DNA of 6,165 nucleotides from an uncultured Bacteroidales bacterium (GTDB taxonomy: Bacteria > Bacteroidota > Bacteroidia > Bacteroidales > WCHB1-69): the NCBI GenBank assembly GCA_900321845.1, contig ONXT01000199.1:1-6165 (forward strand), in the 5' to 3' direction. The notes beneath the pieces are model-generated. The model was not told the DNA's origin. It made no database searches and saw nothing but the letters and a program-made list of their open reading frames with translations. Shown here one piece after another: positions 1 through 5,445 of the stretch. The position numbers were made by a program, and so were the translations under genes. Within the stretch, counting starts at the first letter, position 1; the number at the start of each line of letters is the position of its first letter.

Positions 1-1
1 C

Positions 2-559
2 CGCGCCGCTTGTGACGAGTTCTTCGAAGCCAAATCCAACTACTTCAAAAATATCGACAGCATCGAGGCCGAAAACCTCCGCAAAAAGGAAGAGCTGATT
101 CAACGCATTGAAAACCACGAATTTGGTCCCGACAAGAACGAAAACCTCGAAGCCATCAAGGCCTACCAGCGCGAATGGACCGAAATCGGATTCGTTCCGA
201 TCAAGGAGAAAGACCGCCTCTATACCGCCTACCGCGAAGCCGTGAACAAACGCTTCGCCGAACTGAAGGTCTCGATGGAGGAGGTGCGCCACAGCAATTT
301 CCGCACCCGCGTGGACAACATCCTCAACAGCCCGAATGCCGACAAGGTGCTTGATAAGGAAAAACGCTTCTTAACCAACAAGTTAGCCCAGCTTAAGAGC
401 GACATTTCCCTCTGGGAGAACAACCTCGGCTTCTTCGCCAATTCCAAAAATGCCGACCTGTTGAAAGCCGAATTCTCCAAGAAAATCGAAGCCGCCAAGC
501 AGGAAGTCAAGGATTTGGAATACAAAATCAAGATGATGGACAAACCCAAAGAGGAATAG
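2..559 (+). CDS. DUF349 domain protein, C-terminal part (5' end outside window)
   Basis: The reading frame is open from base 2 to a TAG at 557-559, giving 185 residues with no start in view; an internal GTG at 242 is not the true start because the same frame is conserved-looking upstream of it. Residues 1-95 match a DUF349 repeat: an acidic/aromatic CDEFF stretch near the left edge, then the hallmark W-x-x-I-G segment (Trp at residue 59, bases 176-178), followed by VPIKEKDRLYTAYREAVNKRF. The last ~65 residues are charged and helical (LTNKLAQLKSDISLWENN... to ...DLEYKIKMMD), consistent with the coiled-coil tail seen in Bacteroidales members. Family members in this phylum carry several DUF349 repeats, so more should lie to the left. 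The molecular role of DUF349 is not established to my knowledge. The gene ends 2 nt before the methyltransferase, so co-transcription is likely. Confidence 0.9.
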   Translation, partial: RAACDEFFEAKSNYFKNIDSIEAENLRKKEELIQRIENHEFGPDKNENLEAIKAYQREWTEIGFVPIKEKDRLYTAYREAVNKRFAELKVSMEEVRHSNFRTRVDNILNSPNADKVLDKEKRFLTNKLAQLKSDISLWENNLGFFANSKNADLLKAEFSKKIEAAKQEVKDLEYKIKMMDKPKEE

Positions 560-561
560 CC

Positions 562-1761
562 GTGGAAGCCGCCGACATCATCCGCGAGCATTTGAACGAT
601 GACGTTTATGCGCTGTCGGCGAAGGACAAATGGTTTGACAATTGGGATAAACGCTGGCTGCTGCAACAGATTCGGGCACGCCAGAAAGCACAGTCGAAGC
701 TGCCGTCGTGGTACGGCAACTTCGATTTGCTTTTTCCGCCCCCGCTCTCCGTCGAACAGGCCTCTTCCGAATTGACCGCCGACTATAAGTCCCAAATGGC
801 GGAGAAATCGGCACCTGATCACCGCTCTCTGCTGGATCTTACAGGCGGAATGGGCGTGGACGATGCCGCCTTTGCCGCTCGTTTTCAGCAGGTTGTCTAT
901 GTTGAGAATCAGAACGAGGTGGCGGAAACGGCCAAACACAATTTTCACCAGCTGAAATTGGAAAACGTGGAGGTGAATTGTGCGGATGCCGCTGCTTTTT
1001 TAGCCGAAAACTGCGATAAAAAGTACGATTGCATCTTTATGGACCCCGCCCGCAGAAAAAACGGGCAAAAAGTGTTCCGTTTGGAGGATTGCGAGCCGAA
1101 TGTCTTGAAGCTGTGGCCTTTGCTGATGCAACAGACGCCAATGCTCATGCTGAAACTCTCTCCGATGCTCGACATTCACCAGCTGATGCGAACGCTTCCG
1201 CTGGTCGCTGAAATTCACGTGGTGGCAGTCCACAATGAGGTGAAGGAGCTTTTATGCATTTTTAACACTCAAAATATCGAGATTTCCGCTGCTAATCCGC
1301 AGATTTTCTGTGTTAATTTGGAAAATAATGGTGTTAAAAAAGCTCAATTCAGCTATGGCGAACGAAATGCAGTGGTCGATTTGGCTGAAAATGTGGGGAG
1401 GTTCCTGTACGAACCGCATCCCACTTTGATGAAGGCGGAGATGATGAACGAGGCAGCCAACAAACTGAGCCTCAAGAAGTTGCATTCCCGTAGTCATCTC
1501 TACACTTCCGATGAACTCCATCCCGACTTTTTCGGACGGATTTTTGAAGTGGAAAGTGTTTTCGGAATGGGAAAGTCCGAGTTGAAAGCGGGACTCTCTG
1601 GCTTGGACAAGGCACTCATCACCGTCCGCAACTTTCCTCTCACCGAAGCCGAACTCCGCAAGAGATTGAAACTCGCCGACGGAGGCGATATTACCTTGAT
1701 AGCCACCACATTGACAAAAAATAAACACGTGATTATCAAGGCAAAACGTGTTTTTATGTAA
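562..1761 (+). CDS. PG_1098-like class I SAM-dependent methyltransferase with THUMP-like C-terminus
   Basis: This is a 399-residue protein with a GTG start placed 2 nt after the DUF349 stop, an arrangement that suggests translational coupling. The first ~85 residues are a helical N-terminal region. A Rossmann-type methyltransferase core follows: motif I LDLTGGMGVD at 91-100, the acidic ribose-binding residue E115 after VVYV, and motif IV MDPARR at 160-165. The D-P-A-R-R form resembles the DPPY-type site of nucleic-acid methyltransferases. LKLSPMLD at 197-204 fits the following strand. Residues ~215-330 include FLYEPHPTLMKA (281-292) and HPDFFGRIFEV (320-330), as I recall for the ferredoxin-like domain of Porphyromonas PG_1098. 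The C-terminus (~331-399, GLDKALITVRNFPLTEAELRKRLK...) matches the THUMP-like domain. THUMP domains bind RNA, so an rRNA or tRNA substrate is an inference; the actual target is unknown. Length is normal for the family. Confidence 0.88.
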   Translation: MEAADIIREHLNDDVYALSAKDKWFDNWDKRWLLQQIRARQKAQSKLPSWYGNFDLLFPPPLSVEQASSELTADYKSQMAEKSAPDHRSLLDLTGGMGVDDAAFAARFQQVVYVENQNEVAETAKHNFHQLKLENVEVNCADAAAFLAENCDKKYDCIFMDPARRKNGQKVFRLEDCEPNVLKLWPLLMQQTPMLMLKLSPMLDIHQLMRTLPLVAEIHVVAVHNEVKELLCIFNTQNIEISAANPQIFCVNLENNGVKKAQFSYGERNAVVDLAENVGRFLYEPHPTLMKAEMMNEAANKLSLKKLHSRSHLYTSDELHPDFFGRIFEVESVFGMGKSELKAGLSGLDKALITVRNFPLTEAELRKRLKLADGGDITLIATTLTKNKHVIIKAKRVFM

Positions 1762-1809
1762 CCCAAAACCATCCCGAACACTTCATACCTTATACTTTAT
1801 ATATCTCCC

Positions 1810-3027
1810 ATGATTCAACAAAAAAACATCCGCATTGAAGATTTCAATTACGATTTGCCGAATGAGCGCATCGCTTTTTTCCCGAAGGAAGATCGCGACA
1901 GTTCCCAATTGCTGGTTTACAACCGCGCCCAAAAGCAAATCACCGACAGCGAATTTCATCGCCTTCCCGACTTTCTGTCAAAGGATATGATGTTGGTTTT
2001 CAACGACTCACGTGTGATTCATGCGCGCTTGCTGGTACACAATGCAACGGGTGCCGCCATCGAGATTTTCTGTCTGGAACCTGTGCTGCCCACCACCGAA
2101 CTCACGCAGGCGCTGGCGCAGACGGGCAAAGTGACCTGGAAGTGCTTCGTAGGCAATGCCAAGCGCTGGAAGTCCCCGCTGACCTTTGAAGTGCAGACAG
2201 CCCAGGGGACGATTCCAATTTCAGCGACCAAGGGCGAGCAGGTGGAAAATGCTTTTTTCGTTGATTTTCAATGGGATGCCGATATTACCTTTGCCGAGTG
2301 GGTGGAGGCCTACGGGAAAACCCCGCTGCCACCCTACATCAAACGCCAATCTGAAAAGTCGGATGAGACACGTTACCAGACGGTCTATGCGCACTACGAC
2401 GGCTCGGTGGCGGCTCCCACCGCTGGATTGCATTTCTCCCAACGGCTGCTGCAAGAGTTGAAAACGCAGGGAATTGAAACGGAGTATGTCACCCTCCATG
2501 TCGGAGCGGGTACCTTCAAGCCGGTTACCACCGACTGCATCGGCGAACATTATATGCACAACGAGCAGATTGTGATTCGCAGAGAGTTGATAGATAATTT
2601 GTTGCACAATATCGACAAACGGATTATCGCTGTTGGCACCACGGTGACGCGTAGCTTGGAGTCCATTTTCATCATCGGGGCCAAGTTGCATCACCAGATT
2701 GAAAACCCGTTGCATGTGGAGCAATGGGAGTATTATGAGAACGATAAAATCTCTCGAACAGAGGTGAAAACGGCTCTGGAGGCTATTCGCAACTACTTGA
2801 TTGAAAACGATTTGGAGTATGTAACTGCCTCCACGCAGCTGATGATTGTCCCTTCATACCAATTCAAGATGATGAAGGGGATCATCACGAACTTCCATCA
2901 ACCGAAAAGCACGCTGCTGTTGTTGATTTCCGCCTACCTTGGCGATGACTGGCGGCGAATTTACGCACACGCGCTCGCGTCTGGCTACCGCTTCCTGAGT
3001 TACGGCGATGCGAATCTCTACCTTTGA
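1810..3027 (+). CDS. queA: S-adenosylmethionine:tRNA ribosyltransferase-isomerase, long QueA variant
   Basis: This is a 405-residue cytoplasmic enzyme of the QueA family, which transfers and isomerises the ribosyl part of SAM onto preQ1 in tRNA to make epoxyqueuosine. Family motifs appear in order: LPNERIAFFPKEDRDSSQLL (16-35), LVFNDSRVIHARLL (62-75), GKTPLPPYIKR (169-179), RYQTVYAHYDGSVAAPTAGL (188-207) running into HF, VTLHVGAGTFKPV (227-239), EHYMHNEQ (246-253), AVGTTVTRSLES (274-285), TNFHQPKSTLLLLISAYLG (360-378) and YRFLSYGDANL (393-403). The E. coli protein is about 356 residues. The extra length lies mainly at ~290-346, between the SLES and TNFH motifs, where a charged helical stretch is inserted and the usual F-I-Y-P-G is replaced by MIVPSY. 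Some Bacteroidota carry a second, longer QueA paralogue, so this may be that form rather than the canonical enzyme. It starts at an ATG 48 nt after the methyltransferase, probably in the same transcript. Confidence 0.9.
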   Translation: MIQQKNIRIEDFNYDLPNERIAFFPKEDRDSSQLLVYNRAQKQITDSEFHRLPDFLSKDMMLVFNDSRVIHARLLVHNATGAAIEIFCLEPVLPTTELTQALAQTGKVTWKCFVGNAKRWKSPLTFEVQTAQGTIPISATKGEQVENAFFVDFQWDADITFAEWVEAYGKTPLPPYIKRQSEKSDETRYQTVYAHYDGSVAAPTAGLHFSQRLLQELKTQGIETEYVTLHVGAGTFKPVTTDCIGEHYMHNEQIVIRRELIDNLLHNIDKRIIAVGTTVTRSLESIFIIGAKLHHQIENPLHVEQWEYYENDKISRTEVKTALEAIRNYLIENDLEYVTASTQLMIVPSYQFKMMKGIITNFHQPKSTLLLLISAYLGDDWRRIYAHALASGYRFLSYGDANLYL

Positions 3028-3028
3028 T

Positions 3029-3080
3029 CCGATGAGTGAATCGGGGAGGATTCCCCTTCTATTCTAGAAGGGATGCCGGC
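3029..3080. other. Cluster of overlapping hairpins after queA
   Basis: Starting 2 nt after the queA stop there are three consecutive inverted repeats that share bases. CCGAT (3029-3033) pairs with ATCGG (3040-3044). GGGGA (3043-3047) pairs with TCCCC (3052-3056) across a 4-nt loop. CCCTTCTA (3054-3061) pairs perfectly with TAGAAGGG (3065-3072) across a 3-nt loop. A GCCGGC palindrome follows at 3075-3080. Because neighbouring stems use the same bases they cannot all form at once. No T-run follows, so this is not a classical intrinsic terminator. It could be an mRNA 3' end stabiliser or an intergenic palindromic repeat. Confidence 0.55.
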
Positions 3081-3145
3081 AGGCGGGGTAGTAATATCAA
3101 AACATCAGAATTCCTTGTGAAAAACAACCATCATCACCTCTAAAT

Positions 3146-3179
3146 AAAAGAGCCGAAATCCGAAGATTCCGGCCCTTTT
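3146..3179 (-). terminator. Intrinsic terminator of the PLP enzyme gene, probably bidirectional
   Basis: The arms AAAAGAGCCGAAATC (3146-3160) and GATTCCGGCCCTTTT (3165-3179) flank a 4-nt loop. Read on the minus strand, the stem is closed by a C(UUCG)G tetraloop, its two non-Watson-Crick positions become G-U wobbles, and it runs into TTTTATTT. On the plus strand the same two positions are A-C mismatches, but a TTTT run is still present. It therefore fits best as the terminator of the minus-strand gene, whose stop codon lies 23 nt before it, and may also stop read-through from queA. Confidence 0.85.
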
Positions 3180-3202
3180 CGCATCAAATTTATTTTGAAA
3201 AA

Positions 3203-4399
3203 TTACTTCGTCTCTTCGATTGCTTGTTTGATGAGGTTGAAGGTGTTTTCGATGTCGTTGTCCAAACCGACGGAGAAGCGGATGAGGCCTTCGCTCATGC
3301 CCATTTCCTTTTGGATTTCTTCCGGAACTTCTGAGGAGGTGGACTTGCCGGAGTTGCTGAACAAAGTCTTGAAGTATCCCAAGCTGACGGCGAGGTAGCC
3401 GACGCCGAGTTCTTGCATTCTCTCCATGATTGCGCTGGCCTTTTGAGCGGTACCCATGTCGATGGAAATCATGCCGCCGAAGCCGTAACCCTCGTTCATC
3501 ATTGAGGTAAACAGTTTGTAATCAGGGTGTTCGGGGAGGCCTGGGTAGTTGTACTTCAGGTTGACCTCTTTGAATCTCTTGGCCAGATACATGGCGTTTG
3601 CGCCGTGTTGTTTCATGCGGATGTGCAGGGTGGAGAGGTTCTTCAGGATGCTGGTGGAGCGCATCGGGTCCAAAGTCGGGCCGAGGAGCATGGCCGTACC
3701 GTTGTTCACGTCAATGAGGGAGTTGATGTAGTCGGCGGAACCGCAGATGGCGCCCGCCACACAGTCGTTCTTGCCATTGATGAATTTGGTCATACTATAG
3801 ATAACCACATCGGCACCTAAGCGGTAGGGAGAGAAAATCATCGGGGTGAATGTATTGTCAACCAGTAATTTAGCGCCGGCAGCGTGAGCAATTTTGGAGA
3901 GTTCGGGCACATTGGCGATGCGGAGGAGCGGGTTGTTCATCGTTTCGGTATAGAGCACTTTCGTGTTCGGGCGGATGGCTTTCTTAACGGCGTCAAGGTC
4001 TTGGAAATTCACGAAAGTGACATCGACATTGAATTTCTTGAGGTAGTTGTTCATGAAGGCGAAAGTTCCGCCGTAGGTGGTCATGCTGGATACGATATGG
4101 TCGCCGGACTTGACTTCGTGGAGCAGCGCGCAGGTGATGGCAGCCATGCCGGAGCCGGTAGCCCAGGCAGCTTCTGTGCCTTCCATAGCGGCCAAAGCGG
4201 TGCAGAGCGCGAGGTTGCTGGGATTCCAATGGCGTGAATAGAGGAACATGCCCTCGGTTTCGCCATGGAAAGTGTCGGTCATATCAGTGGCCTTCTCGAA
4301 AGTGAAAGTCGCGCTGTCGCAAATGGCGGGGTTCACACCGCGCTTGTCTCCTAATGAACTGGAAAACTGAATGTTCGTTGCCGGATCAAATTTTTTCAT
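3203..4399 (-). CDS. Cys/Met-metabolism PLP-dependent enzyme (gamma-lyase / gamma-synthase type)
   Basis: This fold-type I PLP enzyme of 398 residues belongs to the family of methionine gamma-lyase, cystathionine gamma-lyase/synthase and O-acetylhomoserine sulfhydrylase. Visible landmarks are YSR at 54-56 (phosphate contacts from the neighbouring subunit), SGM at 83-85 (phosphate loop), Y109 (ring stacking), D181 in VDNT (pyridine nitrogen), the Schiff-base lysine K205 in SMTK (202-205), SLG at 339-341, and R374 in LIRFSVGL (carboxylate binding). The cysteine typical of methionine gamma-lyases two residues after the stacking Tyr is Gly111 here, and the Lys-Asp pair found in that enzyme after the PLP-lysine segment is not seen, so the substrate is open. 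I chose ATG at 4397-4399; an in-frame TTG two codons upstream would add Met-Asn but is a weaker start. The gene has its own promoter and terminator and is convergent with queA. Confidence 0.88.
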   Translation of the reverse strand: MKKFDPATNIQFSSSLGDKRGVNPAICDSATFTFEKATDMTDTFHGETEGMFLYSRHWNPSNLALCTALAAMEGTEAAWATGSGMAAITCALLHEVKSGDHIVSSMTTYGGTFAFMNNYLKKFNVDVTFVNFQDLDAVKKAIRPNTKVLYTETMNNPLLRIANVPELSKIAHAAGAKLLVDNTFTPMIFSPYRLGADVVIYSMTKFINGKNDCVAGAICGSADYINSLIDVNNGTAMLLGPTLDPMRSTSILKNLSTLHIRMKQHGANAMYLAKRFKEVNLKYNYPGLPEHPDYKLFTSMMNEGYGFGGMISIDMGTAQKASAIMERMQELGVGYLAVSLGYFKTLFSNSGKSTSSEVPEEIQKEMGMSEGLIRFSVGLDNDIENTFNLIKQAIEETK

Positions 4400-4465
4400 A
4401 TTCAATTTTTTAAATGATTATGTATAAATGAATTAGTCGTTTTTCTTTTTCAAAAAATCCAACCG

Positions 4466-4473
4466 CAAAGATA
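4466..4473 (-). promoter_or_regulatory. Bacteroidota -7 promoter box for the PLP enzyme gene
   Basis: The minus strand reads TATCTTTG, a perfect match to the Bacteroidota consensus TAnnTTTG, about 67 nt before the ATG at 4399. Transcription would begin near 4459, giving an AT-rich leader of about 60 nt without a Shine-Dalgarno sequence. No clear TTTG -33 element is present at the usual distance. The identical 11-mer TATCTTTGCGG recurs before the small membrane protein gene. Confidence 0.65.
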
Positions 4474-4521
4474 GTATTTTTTAATGATTAATGAGAGGGG
4501 ATGTATGATTAATTTTTAGAA

Positions 4522-4672
4522 AAGATGAAAGGAGGAAGAGATGAAAAGATTAAAGGATTAAAAGATTAAAGGGGCATGTAGTGCTGTCATACTATGGCGG
4601 CCCTACAATTGTTACAATATGGCGGCCCTACCATCATAGCATGGCGGCCAATCGGTTGTTTCATTCGGGACG
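4522..4672 (+). repeat. Compound intergenic repeat, copy A (16-bp tandem plus three ATGGCGG units)
   Basis: The left part is purine-rich and contains a 13-mer, AAAAGATTAAAGG, at 4544-4556 and again at 4560-4572, a period of 16. The right part begins TGCTGTCATACTATGGCGG (4582-4600) and contains three ATGGCGGCC units (4594, 4619 and 4641; the first two extend to ATGGCGGCCCTAC). It ends with AATCGGTTG (4650-4658) and TCGGGA (4665-4670). The same order of parts recurs at 5334-5424 with a single unit, so this is one member of a repeat family and not random low complexity. A GTG-initiated frame on the other strand (4612-4908) runs through it but shows no protein-like features. Confidence 0.75.
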
Positions 4673-4683
4673 CCTATAAGACT

Positions 4684-4779
4684 AAAACGTCCAAATCGTA
4701 CCTTAATAATGTACATTTGGACAAAATAATTTATAATCTTGTCCAAATATATGGTTGAAAGTATAGATTTGGACGTTTT
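4684..4779. repeat. Four-arm nested inverted repeat (GTCCAAAT core)
   Basis: The outer arms AAAACGTCCAAATC (4684-4697) and GATTTGGACGTTTT (4766-4779) are perfect 14-nt inverted repeats. Inside lie ATTTGGACAA (4715-4724) and TTGTCCAAAT (4739-4748), a perfect 10-nt inverted pair with a 14-nt AT-rich loop. All four arms share an 8-nt core in alternating orientation, so the strand can fold either as one long nested hairpin or as two separate hairpins (arm 1 with arm 2, arm 3 with arm 4). A 5-nt GGACG at 4668-4672 could also compete for arm 1. No target-site duplication is evident beside the outer arms. Possible readings are a miniature transposable element remnant, a structured RNA, or a cluster of protein-binding sites. 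Confidence 0.7.
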
Positions 4780-4820
4780 GTGGTTGGAGGTGTGTACTGA
4801 AATGAACGCCGTAACGTGGG

Positions 4821-4891
4821 GTTCGAAAGGCCTCTCGCGTCTGTCTGAGGCCCGGGCGGCAGGTACGGAAGAACACCGCAGGTGATGCCGC
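4821..4891. other. GC-rich structured block of unknown nature
   Basis: This block is sharply more GC-rich than the AT-rich DNA around it. It contains GGCCTC (4829-4834) pairing with GAGGCC (4847-4852), and GCGGCA (4856-4861) pairing with TGCCGC (4886-4891). Inside the second stem is a small hairpin, CACC (4874-4877) with GGTG (4881-4884). A CCCGGG palindrome (4851-4856) joins the two stems. It lies about 46 nt beyond the stop of the minus-strand small gene, so it may act as that gene's 3' structure, although no T-run follows. It could equally be part of the repeat element to its left. I do not recognise an RNA family. Confidence 0.45.
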
Positions 4892-4937
4892 GGAAAAGAG
4901 AATGGCACTTAAAGGGGATTTGACGGAAAAAGTACGG

Positions 4938-5264
4938 TTATTTTTCAGACGGATTTCTCCTTCCAATAAAAAGATGTAATCTGATGAGTGTGAGAATCAC
5001 AAGACTGACCAAGAAACTGGTGGTAGCTATGGAAGCGAAATATGAGCAAGCGGGTAGCAGGCGATTCCAAAATCCCAATGAAAAGTGCAGACCTTTTAAC
5101 AGCTTATAGCATGTGACAGCTAATGGTGACAGGTTCGTCTCTTCTTCGTAGCCAGCGGATAAGAAACTGAGCAGCAGAACGATACAACCCAGCACAATGC
5201 AACTGAATAGAAATATTCTGGCAAATTGCCGAAGAGTGTCTCGACTAAACATCCTGTGCAGCAT
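4938..5264 (-). CDS. Small hypothetical membrane protein with two predicted helices
   Basis: This is a 108-residue protein that I do not recognise. The N-terminus is basic (MLHRMFSRDTLRQFAR) and is followed by a hydrophobic helix at about 17-37. A loop of roughly 35 residues contains an acidic EEE and aromatic residues (YKLLKGLHFSLGFWNRLL). A second helix lies at about 75-98, and a short basic tail GRRNPSEK ends the protein. The charge pattern predicts both ends in the cytoplasm and the loop outside. The case for a real gene is an ATG start, a TATCTTTG promoter box 35 nt upstream, and coherent amphipathic composition. An alternative ATG lies four codons downstream. It is flanked by two copies of a compound repeat, and no neighbour suggests a function. 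Confidence 0.65.
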   Translation of the reverse strand: MLHRMFSRDTLRQFARIFLFSCIVLGCIVLLLSFLSAGYEEETNLSPLAVTCYKLLKGLHFSLGFWNRLLPACSYFASIATTSFLVSLVILTLIRLHLFIGRRNPSEK

Positions 5265-5299
5265 AAATAGCAGAAATTATCTGGAAAAGTTTCAGCCCG

Positions 5300-5307
5300 C
5301 AAAGATA
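5300..5307 (-). promoter_or_regulatory. Bacteroidota -7 promoter box for the small membrane protein gene
   Basis: The minus strand reads TATCTTTG, matching TAnnTTTG, with a TTTC at about the -33 distance as a weak partner. Transcription would start near 5293 and give a leader of about 30 nt before the ATG at 5264. The box sits in the same 11-mer, TATCTTTGCGG, as the promoter of the PLP enzyme gene. Confidence 0.65.
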
Positions 5308-5333
5308 CGACAAGTTTGTTAAATTGAAAGCTT

Positions 5334-5424
5334 AGAGTTAAGAAGTTAAGGAACGAAGAAGTTAAGGGGGAGGTAATTAATGCCGTCATAGTATGGCGGA
5401 TAATCGGTTGGGTTACTCGGGAAG
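5334..5424 (+). repeat. Compound intergenic repeat, copy B (16-bp tandem plus one ATGGCGG unit)
   Basis: AGAAGTTAAGG occurs at 5341-5351 and 5357-5367, again with a period of 16, preceded by a degenerate AGAGTTAAG at 5334. Next comes TGCCGTCATAGTATGGCGG (5381-5399), which matches copy A at 17 of 19 positions, then AATCGGTTG (5402-5410) and TCGGGA (5417-5422). Both copies have the same orientation. Copy B lacks about 47 nt carrying the two additional ATGGCGG units of copy A. Confidence 0.75.
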
Positions 5425-5445
5425 TATCGTGTTAGTTAGTTTTTT

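Noticed and set aside
229..948. Minus-strand frame of 239 codons
   Set aside because: It lies opposite the clearly coding DUF349 and methyltransferase frames and carries no recognisable motifs.
1762..1809. A promoter or preQ1 riboswitch before queA
   Set aside because: The 48-nt gap has no good TAnnTTTG box and is too short and AT-rich for a recognisable preQ1 aptamer.
562..4399. A SAM/methionine metabolism cluster (methyltransferase, QueA, PLP enzyme)
   Set aside because: The PLP enzyme gene is convergent, with its own promoter and a terminator between it and queA. The shared chemistry is most simply coincidence.
4403..4405. TTG as start of the PLP enzyme
   Set aside because: It adds only two residues before an ATG that follows an A-rich leader typical of Bacteroidota starts; the ATG is simpler.
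4594..4649. Possible CRISPR-like array of ATGGCGGCC units
   Set aside because: The units are only 9-13 bp at 22-25 bp spacing, there are just three, the spacers are partly alike, and no cas gene is visible.
4712..4771. TAnnTTTG matches in the inverted-repeat arms (plus strand at 4712 and 4764, minus strand at 4744-4751)
   Set aside because: They arise because the repeated core ATTTGGAC contains TTTG after an A/T-rich base pair. None has a clear -33 element or a gene downstream, so they are not called as promoters.
4612..4908. Minus-strand frame of 98 codons, and an overlapping one at 4703-4966
   Set aside because: Both run through the inverted repeats, the ATGGCGG units and the GC-rich block. 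The first starts at GTG, neither has a promoter box at a sensible distance, and the residues show no protein-like pattern.
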